This document shows, piece by piece, positions 43,001 to 54,962 of a DNA stretch of 64,000 nucleotides. Every line of letters begins with the position of its first letter. The stretch's first letter is position 1. The notes under the pieces were generated by a model. It saw only the letters and a program-made list of their open reading frames with translations, had not been told where the DNA came from and did not search any database. Origin of the DNA: Botrytis cinerea B05.10 (taxonomy: Eukaryota; Ascomycota; Leotiomycetes; Helotiales; Sclerotiniaceae); NCBI RefSeq assembly GCF_000143535.2, contig NC_037313.1, forward strand, positions 1,185,501 to 1,249,500, in the 5' to 3' direction. The position numbers and the translations under genes were made by a program.

Positions 43001-44438
43001 TTCCGGGCATTGACGAAGAAAACTATGAAAATCTGAAAAAGCGAGAACAAGACCTCCGTGACCGGATGGATAAGTCTTTCGCAAACTTCGGTGCGAGTTG
43101 GGCAGCCGCTCTATATGAATACTACATTGGCACGGGAGAAATACAACAGATGCTCGATGATTATCAAAATCAGCGAGCATTCCTCACTGCTTTCCTACGT
43201 GACAAACCGGAGTACGCTAAGATTGGTTGGATTCATGAGATCACTCGAGAAAGGGATTACGATGAGGCCGCGAGAATGCTTCTTGAACTTGGATTAGATC
43301 GAGAGCGTGATGTTTGGAGCAAAAAAGTCGAACTTAGTATCGGCAAGCTTTCACGCATGGCAGGTCGCAATTATAGTCAGGCAAACGGGATCCTAATTCC
43401 CGACGGAGGTGAATCAGAACTTGTCAGAGCAAATCAAGAGCTTGGATTGATTAAAATTCAAGATCTCGTTTACAAGTATATATACCCCACCATCAGTACA
43501 GCTATCGATGATAACGCGGAAGTCCAACTTGCTTTAGAAACTCATGGCAACAAGGGTTTGAAGCAACAATTTTCTTTCATGAACCTTCTTGAAAGTAGCA
43601 TGACTCATCTGGTCAAGCATGAAACGATGGATGCATTTTGTTTGGTTGATTTACTTACCCTCATGGGTGATAATTTCAGAGCCATGGAACAAGATGAATT
43701 CAGCATGAGCAGATTTTATTGGGCACTTGAAGCCATCCGCTTGGGTGTCACAAATAAAGAAGAGAAGTTGCTTATGCAGCGTGTTATTTGGAGACGTTGT
43801 CTCTTGAGAGATGACTGGGCTGCGATGAATAATACAGAGGCTAAAGATGATCAATTTGTAGAAGATCAGTTGAAGACAACAGCTCTGTATTGGACACTCA
43901 AAGCCTGCTTCAAGAATCGTAAGTACTATCATTTGACTCCATGTTGAATTACAGACTAACAAAATTTTCAATAGGTATCTTCGAAAAGGATCTCACTATC
44001 AAGTCACTGACTCCTGAAGAAGTCATTGGTGCATGTACAGAAGAGCTGGAACAACGCTGGTCTCGAATTGACGCTAGTATGCGCGAACGCATGATGCAAG
44101 ACTATCAAATTGAAGACGATGCATTAACACAATATATCGACACGGCTAGAATAGATAAGTGGCATCAACAAGCAGTGGAGCTTGCCAAACAAGACTTCAG
44201 AGAGGAAATTGGAGCGGAAACGTCAACTGGATCGGCCATGGATAGAGAGGCGGCTAGGACGCTCGAAGAATTGGAGAGAAGTATAGCAGATAATGAAAAG
44301 GGAAAGGCAGAAGGAATGCTCTTGTCGAAACCAAGACATAGGGCGAAGATAGGATATGATGGAAGAGGGAGTGCGAGTGGGAGTAGAAGTGGAAGTGGAC
44401 GACCGGGAAGCTTTAGAAGCTCACTTAAGTTGTATTGA
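40073..44438 (+). CDS. NUP133: Nucleoporin Nup133
   Basis: Exons 40073-40384, 40450-40519, 40574-43918 and 43975-44438 give 1396 residues. Nup133 is a stem component of the Y-shaped Nup84/Nup107 complex that scaffolds the nuclear pore. The first ~100 residues are disordered and Arg-rich. A beta-propeller-like domain then runs to about residue 540, including G-A-I-Y-S-D-S-G-Y-A-L and F-V-W-P-Y-A-I, a phrase characteristic of fungal Nup133. The rest is an alpha-helical stack, with S-N-L-E-R-I-R-W-V and a Y-E-Y-Y-I-G segment. The C-terminus ends in a Ser/Gly/Arg tail. Length is in the usual range for filamentous fungi and longer than yeast (1157). Confidence 0.94.
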
Positions 44439-44984
44439 GGATATTGAGGATTAGAGGAGAAATGGGTCAATGATATATTGGCGTTATTTTTGTAAGATTC
44501 ATTGACAAAGATGAAGAAGATATTCATTCTATTAGGGTAGTGCAGTAGGGTAAATCTAGCGCTGGTTTTCACTTGTGCGAAGTGGATTGATTGTGTGGAG
44601 TTTTATGGATGGGGGTAGGGGGTTTTAATTCTTTTAAAGCAAAATTTGAAGTAAAATCAATGATCGAAGTGGATGAAGAATTGGATGGATGGATGGAAGG
44701 ATGGATGGAATAAATGGATACCTTAACTTGACTTGACTATATATCTGTCTGTGATAATAAAGTGATCTCTTATAACCTAATTCATGGATAGATTGGAAGT
44801 ATTAAAAATGGGTTATATTTATATCCTATTCTATATCTTAGACTGGATCGTATCGTATCATGTCTATTATCTTTCTTGTGCTTGGCAAATCGCTGGAATA
44901 TTTGTGTATGTATCTCTAATGCTTATTCATCAATCAATCAAGCATTGTCAATTAATTAATCCATCATCGATACCCGTCGCGTAG

Positions 44985-45006
44985 CATGGCATGGCATGGC
45001 ATGGCA
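44985..45006. repeat. (catgg)n microsatellite
   Basis: Four tandem pentamers. Confidence 0.85.
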
Positions 45007-46127
45007 ATCCATGACATCGGAGATCGTATTGCTGAAAATGAATGGATGGGTGGGTATTTGAGTTGGTATACGGAGGAGCTTTGGGTAGGGTATACGTACG
45101 GAGTAAGGATACGGAGTTTGTAGAGGAGGTATAGGTATAGGTATAGGTGTGTATTTGGAGTAATGTGATTTGATTTGATACGAGGCTGGAATCTAGAATC
45201 TAGAATCTAGATGGAGATGGAGATGGAAATTGAAGCGAAATATGTTATGTTATGTTTTGTTTTGTTTGCTTGTGCTAATAAGAATGGATAGATGGGTGGA
45301 TAGATAGATAGATGGATTTCTTTTTTGTTTCTTTCAGGGGTGCATGGGTGATGGGTGAAGGGTGATGGGTGGATGATGGATGATGGACTGGGCTGGACTA
45401 GATTGGATTGGATGGATTTTTTAAAAGGGGGGGTTTTTGAGTGCTGGAGTGGAGTGGAGTGGGGTGGAGTGAAGGAGTGGAGTGGACTTATGGACTGATG
45501 GACTAACGGGATTGGGGGGTTGGTGTGGAAAGGAGATTGGGGATTGGAGATTGAGGATTGAGGATTGAGGATTGGGGATTGGGAGAGAGAACTGGGAAAG
45601 GTGAGAGGGAAGAGGGAATTGAGGGAAGTGTGAGTGGTGAGAGAGGTAATGAACGGGATTGGGGAGAGGGAGGAGATAGGTGTAGGTATAAGTAAGTCTT
45701 TTGGGGATTGGGGGAATATATTGTGAGGTGGGAGATGGGAGATATGGATGATGAGTGATGGGTAGTGGATAATGGGCTTTGTAGTGCTTGTGTGCTTGTG
45801 TGCTTGTGTGTATGTGTGTATGTGTGTGTAATGTGAATTGGATTTATATATTTGCATGCTGGAGAGTTGGGGAACGCGGGAATGTGGGAGGGAGGGGGGA
45901 TTGGAGATGTTGGAGATGGTGACTTGGATGCTGGGTTGGTGATGTGAAGAGTTGGGTAGAGTTGGGATGATGGGGTGGATGAAATGGATGGATGGTTGAG
46001 GTGAGGTGATGAATAGATAGATGAATGGGGTTGGAAAAGAGAGAGGAGAAGTTGGAGATGGGAGATTGGGATGATGTATAAGTGATTCTTGAGGGGGAGA
46101 GGGGAGAGAGCATCTGGAGATAAATTG

Positions 46128-46148
46128 TATATATATATATATATATAT
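46128..46148. repeat. (TA)n microsatellite
   Basis: About ten perfect TA units. Confidence 0.9.
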
Positions 46149-46293
46149 GAATGAGTAACTAAGTAGGTATTTGTATTCTCGTATTATAACTGAAGAAGTC
46201 ATTACTGATTAATCATTGATAGATAGGCTTGGAGCTTGAAGCTTGAAGCTCGAAGTTGAGATATATATATCAGAGATTGAAGATGTGGAACAA

Positions 46294-46333
46294 TAGAGAG
46301 AGAGAAAGAGAGAGAGAGAGAGTGTGTGTGTGT
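46294..46333. repeat. Compound (AG)n(TG)n microsatellite
   Basis: An AG tract with one interruption passes directly into a TG tract. Confidence 0.9.
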
Positions 46334-47170
46334 CTTGATTGCGTCTTGTAAGTTTTCTGAGTCCCGTCAGGGTAATCGAGTCAGGTCAATGAGATGAGAT
46401 GGGATGAGATGAATGAGATAATCTCTTGTTTTTTGAAGTTGGAATGAATGAAGTCTGTAGATAGATAGCTGGTGAGAATAATTGTGATTGATTATACGAT
46501 ATCGATGAGGGAGGAGTAGACAGAAACCGAGAGAAACTTGAAGGTTTCTAGATAGATGATATGATGCGAGTCGATTCTTTCTTCATTCATTCATTCATTC
46601 TTGATACATCTAATCTACTCTTCCCACTTGATATATATATTAGATACCTAGATAGTTACAAATTTTCAACCTGCGATATCTGAAGAGATATAATAAAAGC
46701 ATAGAAAAGAAAGAGATTGGGAATATCGTATATCGTATAATTGGCAATAACAACTATTGTGATATTCAGATCCTAATGATGATCATATATATATCTATAT
46801 ATGTATGTATGTATGTATTGTTGTTATATTGAATATGAATAGTATTGGAAATGTCGATCTATTCGTCTATTCGTTTATTAAATCTCGATCTTCAATCTTT
46901 ATTCTTCATTCTTCATTCTTCAAGTGAGAAAGAGTAGATATGCATGTATGTATGCATATATCTACTCTATATTATACTAGTATACTGGGAATTTTAGTAG
47001 ATGATGGATAGATGGATGAATGGGGTTTAGTTTAATTTAGTTTGGTTTAGTTTGATTATATAGATAGTAATAAGTCAGTAAGTAAATATAGAAACCAAAC
47101 GAACGAATGAAAGAAAGAATGAATGAATAAATAAATAAAAACAACGCAATTCGAAAATCTTCCGTAGGAA

Positions 47171-47191
47171 TTTTTTTTTTTTTTTTTTTTT
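47171..47191. repeat. Poly-T tract
   Basis: Run of 21 T. Confidence 0.9.
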
Positions 47192-47354
47192 GGTATTAAT
47201 GTTTGGTTCAACTATCTTTCTTCTTTCATTCTACGGATTTCGCTTCGAGTTGATCGGTATGTATGTATGTATTATAATATATCACGTATGTCTCCACCTA
47301 CTCCGTAGTGAGGAACGAGATTTGGATTTTGGGATGAGGTATTCTTCAGATCTG

Positions 47355-47382
47355 GTGGATGGATGGATGGATGGATGGATGG
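47355..47382. repeat. (ggat)n microsatellite
   Basis: Six to seven tandem tetramers. Confidence 0.9.
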
Positions 47383-48488
47383 TGGTAGGTATTCAGATAG
47401 ATACTTGTTCGATTATTAGAGATTAGATTCCGAAGGGGGCTTCTGTACAGTGTAGAGTAGAGAGGGAGTGTGCTTATGATATATATTACTATTAGGGATT
47501 CGTAAGTAGATTGGGTGGTTGGTATTAGTACTCTTGTAGCTATCTGGACATCTACGGGGTAAGTAACAGATGGGATGGGATGGGATGGGATTTGGAATTT
47601 GGAATTTGAAGAGGATTGAAGATTGATAATATGCGCGGCGGGAGGGAGATGGGTAGGAAGGAAGGAGGTCGAGAATCGGATTTTGGATTTTGGATTTTGG
47701 ATTGGAGATTGGAGATTGGAGATTGGGAGGATTTAGACTTGGACTTGGACTTCTGGAGTTGCGGAGTGGAGCTTTTGCTTATTACTATGTAGGTAGGGTA
47801 CCTAGGTATGTAGTTGGGAAGTTGGGTGGATGATTTGATTGGTTGATTCCACCAATGAATGAATAAACGAATGAACGAATGAATGAATGAAGAGAGGGAT
47901 GGGATGGGATGAGATAGGCTGGTTTGGATTGGAGAATCCTTTGGGGGTTCTGTGGTGTGTTGTGTATTGCGAGGAAGTGAGTGAGGGAGTAGAGCAGAGT
48001 AGGTTGGTGAGAAAGGGATAACTATATACTTGTTGTAACGATTTATTTATGCATATATGCATATACAGAAATTTGATGTTTGCATATCAACCAATCAATA
48101 ATGAGTGAAAGTAACGACTATATATATGTATCATGCTCCCTTATAGAGAATCCAAATGAGAGAAAGACAAAGCGGATTTATTAACATTTCCTCTCTTTTT
48201 CTCTACTTATCTTTCATTTTCTTTTCTTTACTTTGCTCTGCTCTGCTCTGCTTTGACAATTTATCCTTATCCAATCGTATCAGCATCGCGGAAACGGCAA
48301 AGCAAAGAAAAGAAAAAGGAAAAAATTAATAAAAAAATATGCCCCTTTTGACACGAGTCAAAGATCTGGTCTGATCCGGACTACGAGTAAGGATGAGTGG
48401 AATATGAAAAGGATTAGACTGGATTGAATAAAGTACACACAGTAATACATCGGTACAGATATAATCAGACTATTTCCTAGGCTGTGTA

Positions 48489-48522
48489 TTTATATATGTA
48501 TATATGTATATATGTATATATG
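48489..48522. repeat. (tatatatg)n minisatellite
   Basis: Four 8-nt units. Confidence 0.85.
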
Positions 48523-49251
48523 GATGATATATGCAGCCTCGTTATGCTTACTCAATATGTAAATATACTTACCGACCTATCTCAGCACGTACCGACATAA
48601 CTTTGCCCCTTTTTATAGTTTGGAGTGGGAAAATGGATCGGTCGTCGGTTGGTCGGTTGATCGGTTGGCCGGGGTTGCTGGTGGGTGGGCTGATAAGGTT
48701 GCGCGCATTTATTAGTATGAAGGAATGGAGGATAAATGACCTTTTGACCTTTTGACCTTGTGATTTTTTCTGTGTGTTGACCTGCGACCTGCGACCCGCG
48801 ACCTGCTTGCTGCAGCCTGCAACCTGCAGGTGTGTTTTCACAGCCTAGTTTGAAGTTCCGTGGGAGATGTAGTTTTTGGGTTTTGGGGGTTTTGGGTTTG
48901 CATTTTCGAGGTGTAATGATCTCTTAGGGGCAATGGAACGCATGATGTGCATCTACTCGGAGTTTATGATTCCTCTAGTAGCAACCTTTTGTGCGAAAGT
49001 TCGGGGCTTACTTTTGTGCTTTGTGCTTTGAACATAGACTCTTCGTCGGTGCACGCGCAGATGGAAGTATAATCCCAAGTATCGGCATCAAGGTTGGAGG
49101 TAGGTGTGCACTTGAGTTGCATGTCGGGAGAGGAAATGGGAACGGTGAGATTTGGGATATCGAGGGAGGGTTGAGCATGGGCAGAGTGAAAGTGTGTAAG
49201 GATGCATGGACAGTACGTTAGCGCGAGGTACGAAGTATCGCTAGAAGGTAA

Positions 49252-49265
49252 TATGTATGTATGTA

Positions 49266-49319
<54 letters not shown>

Positions 49320-49322
49320 TAT
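49252..49322. repeat. Compound (tatg)n(tg)n microsatellite
   Basis: About five tatg units followed by roughly twenty TG units. This is the longest dinucleotide tract in the window. Confidence 0.92.
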
Positions 49323-49522
49323 GTGCCCAAAATACATTCGGAGTGTAATAATAGTAGTGACGGACTAGGGGTGTGGAATAAGGAGTACCTAGGTCACTCG
49401 TTCGCTCATTCACTCCTTGGGTTTGCGTTCTGAGATTATTAGGGAAGAGGTCGGTGGTGGGTTGGTCGCTGTGATATCGCCAGGTCAGGTATAATAATAA
49501 TAAGGCGTGCTGGGGGGGGGTT

Positions 49523-49564
49523 CTGGGCTGGTGTACTGGGCTGGTGTACTGGGCTGGTGTGTAC
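49523..49564. repeat. 13-nt minisatellite, three copies
   Basis: Unit ctgggctggtgta repeated three times. Confidence 0.85.
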
Positions 49565-50380
49565 CTGATAGCTAGGGAGCGACTAGGTATTGGTTAATCA
49601 GTAGCTACTCTGTAGACTTCATATGCATCATCCCCCTATTTATACCCAATTACGAGAAAGAGAGGTGGTTGGTTTTATCCATCTACTCCTCCCATCTGCT
49701 TACCCTCTCCCCTACCTCTTCTTCTTTTCTTCTTCTTTTCTTCTTCTTTTCGTCTTCTCTTTCGTCCTCGTCGAGTCAATTACCCATCTGCAAGCTTAAA
49801 TCGGGATCAGGCCCTGTTCTTGTCTTTGCTTTCTTCAAGGCAATACTCAAATTCCAAGCGGCTGGATTACCATTTCTCTGCGTCGATCGACCGAGATATT
49901 AATATTAATTTATGGCCATTGTCTTCTGGGGATGCGAAGGAAGAGAAAAAGCAATCATTGCTGTGTGTTTTGTTGTAGTGATGTGATTGTATGTTTCATC
50001 CGATACCCAGTGATCAAAGCAAAAAGGAAAAGGAAAAGGCTCTGTCCTTCTCATAAATGCCCCGTTTTATCTGCTACAGGCCTCTCGTGATATCCTGTCC
50101 GGTCCTGTCCGGTCCTGTCCCATGCTCCCCTCTATCCTTCTGCGGTACAACGAGAGCCATCTAACCTCCCTCGCTTTCCTCTCGTGCTGCATTTACATTG
50201 AACGCCGACATCCCCATCGCATGTTGACACTGTGTCGCATCAATGAGAGAAGCAGAAGAGTCATCGCCACAGCCATATCCCTCGTCTGATTCACAGTTAT
50301 ACAGTGCTGCCCCAAAAGTCCCTAAACTCCCTTAAGCCTAAGCCCCAAACTCTACCAACAACTCTGCAGTCAATCCACCC

Positions 50381-50463
50381 CATGCCATGCCATGCCATGC
50401 TATGTATGCTATGTATGCTATGCTATGCTATGCTATCCCATCCCATCCCATCCCATCCCATCC
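50381..50463. repeat. Evolving pentamer array (catgc to tatgc to tccca)
   Basis: Tandem catgc units pass into tatgc/tatgtatgc units and then into tccca units, all with 5-nt (locally 9-nt) period. This looks like stepwise drift of one array. Confidence 0.85.
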
Positions 50464-50580
50464 ACCCCCAATCCACTCCATCCCCCATCCACCGCCTTCG
50501 CCGCCTGCGACCAAAACCCAAAACCTTACTCACCACTTACCTGCCCGTTTACCATTTACCATTTCCCATTTGCCATTTCC

Positions 50581-50632
50581 CACTCACCACCACTCACCAC
50601 TCACCACTCACCACTCACCACTCACCACCACT
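50581..50632. repeat. (actcacc)n minisatellite
   Basis: About seven tandem heptamers, some with a 3-nt insertion. Confidence 0.88.
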
Positions 50633-51087
50633 CCCCATCCCCCATCCCTCCCCCCCCCCAAAACCCTTCTTTCCTAATCTCGTCCATTCACAATCCCTCC
50701 CAACCCAAAAACCCTCCCATCCTCCCATCCTCACAAAAAAAAAAAATCACCATCAGGAAAATTATCTCTCTTTGGGGACAATATCATTGGGGATTGCATT
50801 GAATGTCCCCTTTTGTGGCAGTCGCAAAACACTCTTCTCTTCTTCTCCTTGGCTCACACACCAAAACACCCCCCCCCCCCATCCGCCTGCAGTCATCGCG
50901 CTCATTTCTCTCGACCTTAATTTGTTGATCTTCAATCCTCCTTCCTGGTAAAAAGGCAACAATTCATTTAGCCCGGTGGCCTATCAATTTTACTTTGACT
51001 TTCAATTCCCGATCATCGAATTCCAACGGCCTATTTCTACATCTTTCAACTTCTTGAGCTCAATCGAGAGCTCCTAATACAATTACG

Positions 51088-52699
51088 ATGGCTTCATCAT
51101 CGTCTAATGTCGTCGGCGTTCATTATCGCGTAGGGAAGAAAATCGGAGAGGGTTCTTTCGGTGTCATCTTTGAGGGAACCAATCTACTCAATAATCAACA
51201 AGTGGCTATCAAATTCGTACGTTCTTGTTCTTCCCTATCGTCGTCGCCATCCGTTTCACGCTCGCGTCCATCTGCAAAGATGCATTGATCGACAGAAAAG
51301 GGGGAGAGGCGCTTCACACGGCTTTTGTTTACTGACAATGTTATCAACCATGAATAGGAGCCTCGAAAGAGTGACGCTCCACAATTGCGAGATGAATATC
51401 GAACTTATAAGATTCTTGTTGGCTGCCGTGAGTACATCGCTCACGATTATTTGGAGGTTGGGATCCTAATTTAATTGAACGTAGCTGGTATTCCTAATGT
51501 CTATTACTTTGGTCAAGAAGGCCTTCACAACATCCTTGTTATCGATCTCCTTGGTCCATCGTTGGAAGATTTGTTCGATCACTGCAACAGAAGATTCTCA
51601 ACCAAGACGGTGGTGATGGTAGCTAAGCAAATGGTTCGTTTTCTTCTTCTAATCTGCACAGGCTGGGTAACTTCGCACGTACTGATTCCCAAAATAGCTT
51701 TCAAGGGTACAAACAATTCACGAGAAGAACTTGATCTATCGAGACATCAAGCCCGACAACTTCTTAATTGGCCGTCCGAATACGAAAGCCGCAAATGTGA
51801 TCCATGTTGTCGACTTTGGCATGGCCAAACAATACCGGGATCCCAAGACCAAGCAACACATTCCATACCGCGAGCGAAAGTCATTGTCGGGTACTGCTAG
51901 ATATATGAGTATCAACACACATTTGGGAAGGGAACAATCAAGACGAGACGATCTGGAAGCTTTGGGTCATGTTTTCATGTATTTCTTACGAGGTGGTTTA
52001 CCATGGCAAGGATTGAAGGCTGCTACCAACAAGCAAAAGTACGAGAAGATTGGCGAGAAGAAACAAACGACCGCGATCAAGGATCTGTGTGATGGTTTCC
52101 CAGAGGAGTTCAACCAATACTTGAGCTATGTAAGGAACTTGGGCTTCGAGGATACACCCGATTACGATTACTTGCGGGATCTCTTCACGCAGGCTTTGAA
52201 GAACAGTGGTGAAGTTGAAGATGGAGAGTACGATTGGATGAAGTTGAACAATGGCAAAGGGTGGGAAGCTATGAAACAACATCCATCTCAACACATGTTG
52301 CACCAACCCAATGCTGTCCCAGGAGCCTCGCAAAGAGAACTACATGGAACAGCTCGAGGAGGGAATACAACACCAGGTCACCTCACTGCCGCCCGTTTAA
52401 ACGCCGCACAACCCCCGCCACCATCTCCGATAAAACCAGGGATGGGAAAGTCTCGCGACCGCCAAAACGCCCCAGGTGCGTTAGCCCCGAAACGCAACAG
52501 CGGAGCGGCGGGGGCCATTCAGGATGCATCTACACCAGCAGGTTCAACTCAAGCTCAATTCCAGAACAGCTCAAACAACCTACCTCAAAGGATGAGCGCA
52601 GCCCAGCAAACACCACTGAACACCAATGGGAGAGGACCATCAGAACAGTCACCACCAACGGCAATGCAAAAGATCATGAAAGCTCTGTGCTGCGGTTAG
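51088..52699 (+). CDS. Casein kinase I, plasma-membrane YCK1/2 type
   Basis: Exons 51088-51216, 51358-51427, 51485-51633 and 51698-52699 give 449 residues. The Ser/Thr kinase domain starts at about residue 12. The Gly loop is K-I-G-E-G-S-F-G-V, and the catalytic lysine is K42 in [16 protein letters not shown] and [10 protein letters not shown] mark the YCK clade. The catalytic loop is Y-R-D-I-K-P-D-N-F, the activation segment V-D-F-G-M-A-K-Q-Y, and the CK1 hallmark S-I-N-T-H appears. A Pro/Gln/Ser-rich tail ends in L-C-C-G. In yeast Yck1/2 a C-terminal Cys pair is palmitoylated for membrane attachment; here one Gly follows the pair. Likely roles are nutrient sensing, endocytosis and polarity. 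It lies inside the microsatellite belt. Confidence 0.95.
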
Positions 52700-53884
52700 T
52701 ATGAATCTGCATTTACTGGTAACAAATTACAACATTCTAACATGTGATTAGGTTGAGCACTTGTCCATAATTGCTTTTTCATTTCAAAGAACTTTTTACG
52801 CCCTCGACTCTTTCACTTTCCATCCCGTCTTCATATTGAATGTCGGATATAATGAACACCCCCAATTTACAAATCGTTTCAAATAAGATCATGTACCGGA
52901 GTTGCATCAGTTTGACCGCCAAGTCGTTTCTTCTTACAGGCCTCGTCTTTGCTTTTGTGGTTACATCATCGTATTCCACGACTTTGAAGCTTGGTTCGAA
53001 ACACGAAACTACATTATAAACACACAATACCTTCGGTTGGCATTTGGAATTTGGCATCTGGCATTTGGGACTTCTTCAGCGAAGCACTTCAAGACTAATA
53101 ATTGTTTTTCCTACATTTTCCCTCTCCGTCTCACCCTCCATTTCACTCTCCCATCCAAAATATCGTTCTTTGGCATCACAGTTTTCCCACTTTTCTCGTC
53201 GAATCATATCATGGCTCTCCTACATACCAAGAAACGCTGGTCTTTAATTCAATATCCCCCAAGGAAAAGAAGTTTGGAATGGGTAGCGGGGTCACTTTTT
53301 ACGATGTATAGCTTTTTGACCCGTTCTCTTTTTTTTTCCCCCCCATCATACTTCTTTGGAGCGAGCGGAGTGTTACGTCTTTTATTTTTTTTTCAGTGAC
53401 ACTGCAGCAATGGCGAATTGGGAGTGTGGTGTGTATTCGTTTTTTTTTTACTGCTTGTTTGCGTGTTGTGGTGAAGGGGTTGCTACATTAGATGCATATG
53501 GGAGATGTTGATGGGGTGGATTGAGAGATGCCATGGGAGAAGATTCCTTTTTTTGTATGTTCTGATGGATGGGACGGATGGGCTGCATGTCATATCACTC
53601 TTTTCATCTTTTTCAGTAGCAACGAATGAGAGAAAAATGTGTATGTGGAAAGAAAAGTAATGGAGTCTGTCTTTTTTTCACTTGTTTTTTTTTTAACCAT
53701 GCGAAATAAAAGGGGTGGATTCTCATATCAGCAGCATCAGGCACATCAACCAAACAATCAAATCACAATCAAAACAGAGAGAAGAATCAGCACAACAGGC
53801 AAAGAAGAAATGATAGTTTAATGGAAGTTGATAATGGATGGGATCTTTGGATGTGTAGATTTGTAGATGTATGTGTGAATTTAA

Positions 53885-54060
53885 TGTTGTATGTTCTTTG
53901 TATATTGTATATTGTATGTGTGTGTATTGTGTATTTGTGTATTTGTGTGTTGTGTGTTGTGTGTTGTATATTGTATGTTGTATGTTGTATATTGTATGTT
54001 GTATATTGTATGTTGTATATTGTATGTTGTATGTTGTGTGTATATATGTATATGGTGTTG
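53885..54060. repeat. (ttgta/tgttgta)n repeat block
   Basis: About 175 bp made almost entirely of T, G and A in units such as ttgta, tgttg and ttgtat, free of C except near its left edge. It gives long spurious frames on both strands. Confidence 0.88.
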
Positions 54061-54118
54061 TAAAGGGTAAGTAGGTATTGTCCTGCCTTGTATTGTATCG
54101 TCTTGCATCAGACCAGAT

Positions 54119-54143
54119 CATATCATATCATATCATATCATTC
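54119..54143. repeat. (catat)n microsatellite
   Basis: Tandem atatc-type pentamers. Confidence 0.85.
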
Positions 54144-54169
54144 ATTCCTCTCATTCATTCATCCATCTA

Positions 54170-54213
54170 TTTTTTTTTATTTTTTTTTTATTTTTTTTTA
54201 TTTTTTTTTTTCT
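54170..54213. repeat. (T8-10 A)n tract
   Basis: Runs of 8-11 T separated by single A residues. Confidence 0.88.
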
Positions 54214-54298
54214 TTTTTTGGCGAGATCATCTAACTATCTATTTTCTAATAAGTTCAAAGTCACGGTTCTGAAATCAGAGATCAGAGATACCTGTGTA

Positions 54299-54440
54299 GA
54301 TTTTTTAGATAGCTAGATAGCTAGATAGCTCGCTATATAGATGTCTACGTAGGTAGGTAGGTAGGTAGGTAGGTAGGTTAGCTACGTTTCTTTTTCTTTC
54401 TTTTTCTTTCTTTTTTTGGTATTGGTATTGGTATTGGCGT
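54299..54440. repeat. Cluster of four short arrays
   Basis: In order: (agatagct)n, (ggta)n at about 54345-54379, (tttctttt)n, and (ggtatt)n at about 54417-54438, separated by only a few bases. Confidence 0.85.
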
Positions 54441-54962
54441 TAATGAGTGCTTCTCCGCTAGCTACGCTACACTATCTATCTACTTACGTAGCTAGCTACA
54501 TAGGTCATGTATCATGTATGTAGGAAATGATAGGTAGAACTTCTTGGATGTTGTAATTTTTACTCGGATTTGGGGGGTTGATGATTTGATGATTTGATAG
54601 GCGGAAAGAAAGAAAGGTAGCAGAGCAGGTATGAATGAATGAAGGAATGATAGAAGAAGGAAATTTTTCATATAATTCTTTAAATGCGTAACAATGCAGT
54701 GTAGGGCATTGCAGCGCATTCCTCATCTCATCTCATCTCACCTCATCCCGTCTCGTTTTGGGTCGAATCAATCAGCTACACTAACATACATAGGTACATA
54801 ATGAGAGTCAATGGCTAGTCTCTTCTCTTCATTATTCCATTCCATTCTCGCCTTTTCAACGCTTCTCCTCTCCTGGTGTCTCTTTCTCTCTAGAAACTCT
54901 CTCCTATATCCTCTTCCCCCTTGAATGATCATCATTGAAACATAACCACAGAAAGAGGATGT

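Larger units (their letters stand above)
44439..51087. other. 6.6-kb gene-free belt dense in microsatellites
   Basis: No supportable protein gene was found. From about 44.6 to 48 kb the plus strand is G/A/T-rich and almost free of C, made of drifting ggat, gggatt, gaat and ttgga repeats. From about 49.66 to 50.95 kb it becomes C/T-rich with few G. Long frames such as 45207-46202 (minus) and 50304-50951 (plus) are low-complexity by-products. The right part is presumably the promoter and 5' UTR of the casein kinase gene. Confidence 0.65.
52700..54962. other. Convergent spacer rich in simple repeats
   Basis: Between the casein kinase stop and the p24 stop. The first 700 bp look like 3' UTR. From 53.4 kb simple repeats dominate (listed separately). 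ORFs in the TGTA region on both strands are repeat translations. Confidence 0.6.

Noticed and set aside
45207..46202. 331-codon minus-strand ORF
   Set aside because: The translation is almost all Ser, Pro, His, Ile and Thr from GGAT/GGATT-type simple repeats, with no domain. It arises because the plus strand lacks C, so stop codons are rare.
50581..50632. Regular 7-nt array considered as CRISPR-like or telomeric
   Set aside because: No unique spacers and the unit is not TTAGGG. It is a plain minisatellite in a nuclear fungal sequence.
50304..50951. 215-codon plus-strand ORF upstream of casein kinase
   Set aside because: It translates pentamer and heptamer repeats in C-rich DNA (Pro/His/Thr low complexity), and overlapping frames are equally open.
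53723..54121. Overlapping ORFs on both strands in the TGTA block
   Set aside because: Pure repeat translation (Tyr/Ile/His/Thr or Cys/Val/Leu patterns). All frames are open because of composition.
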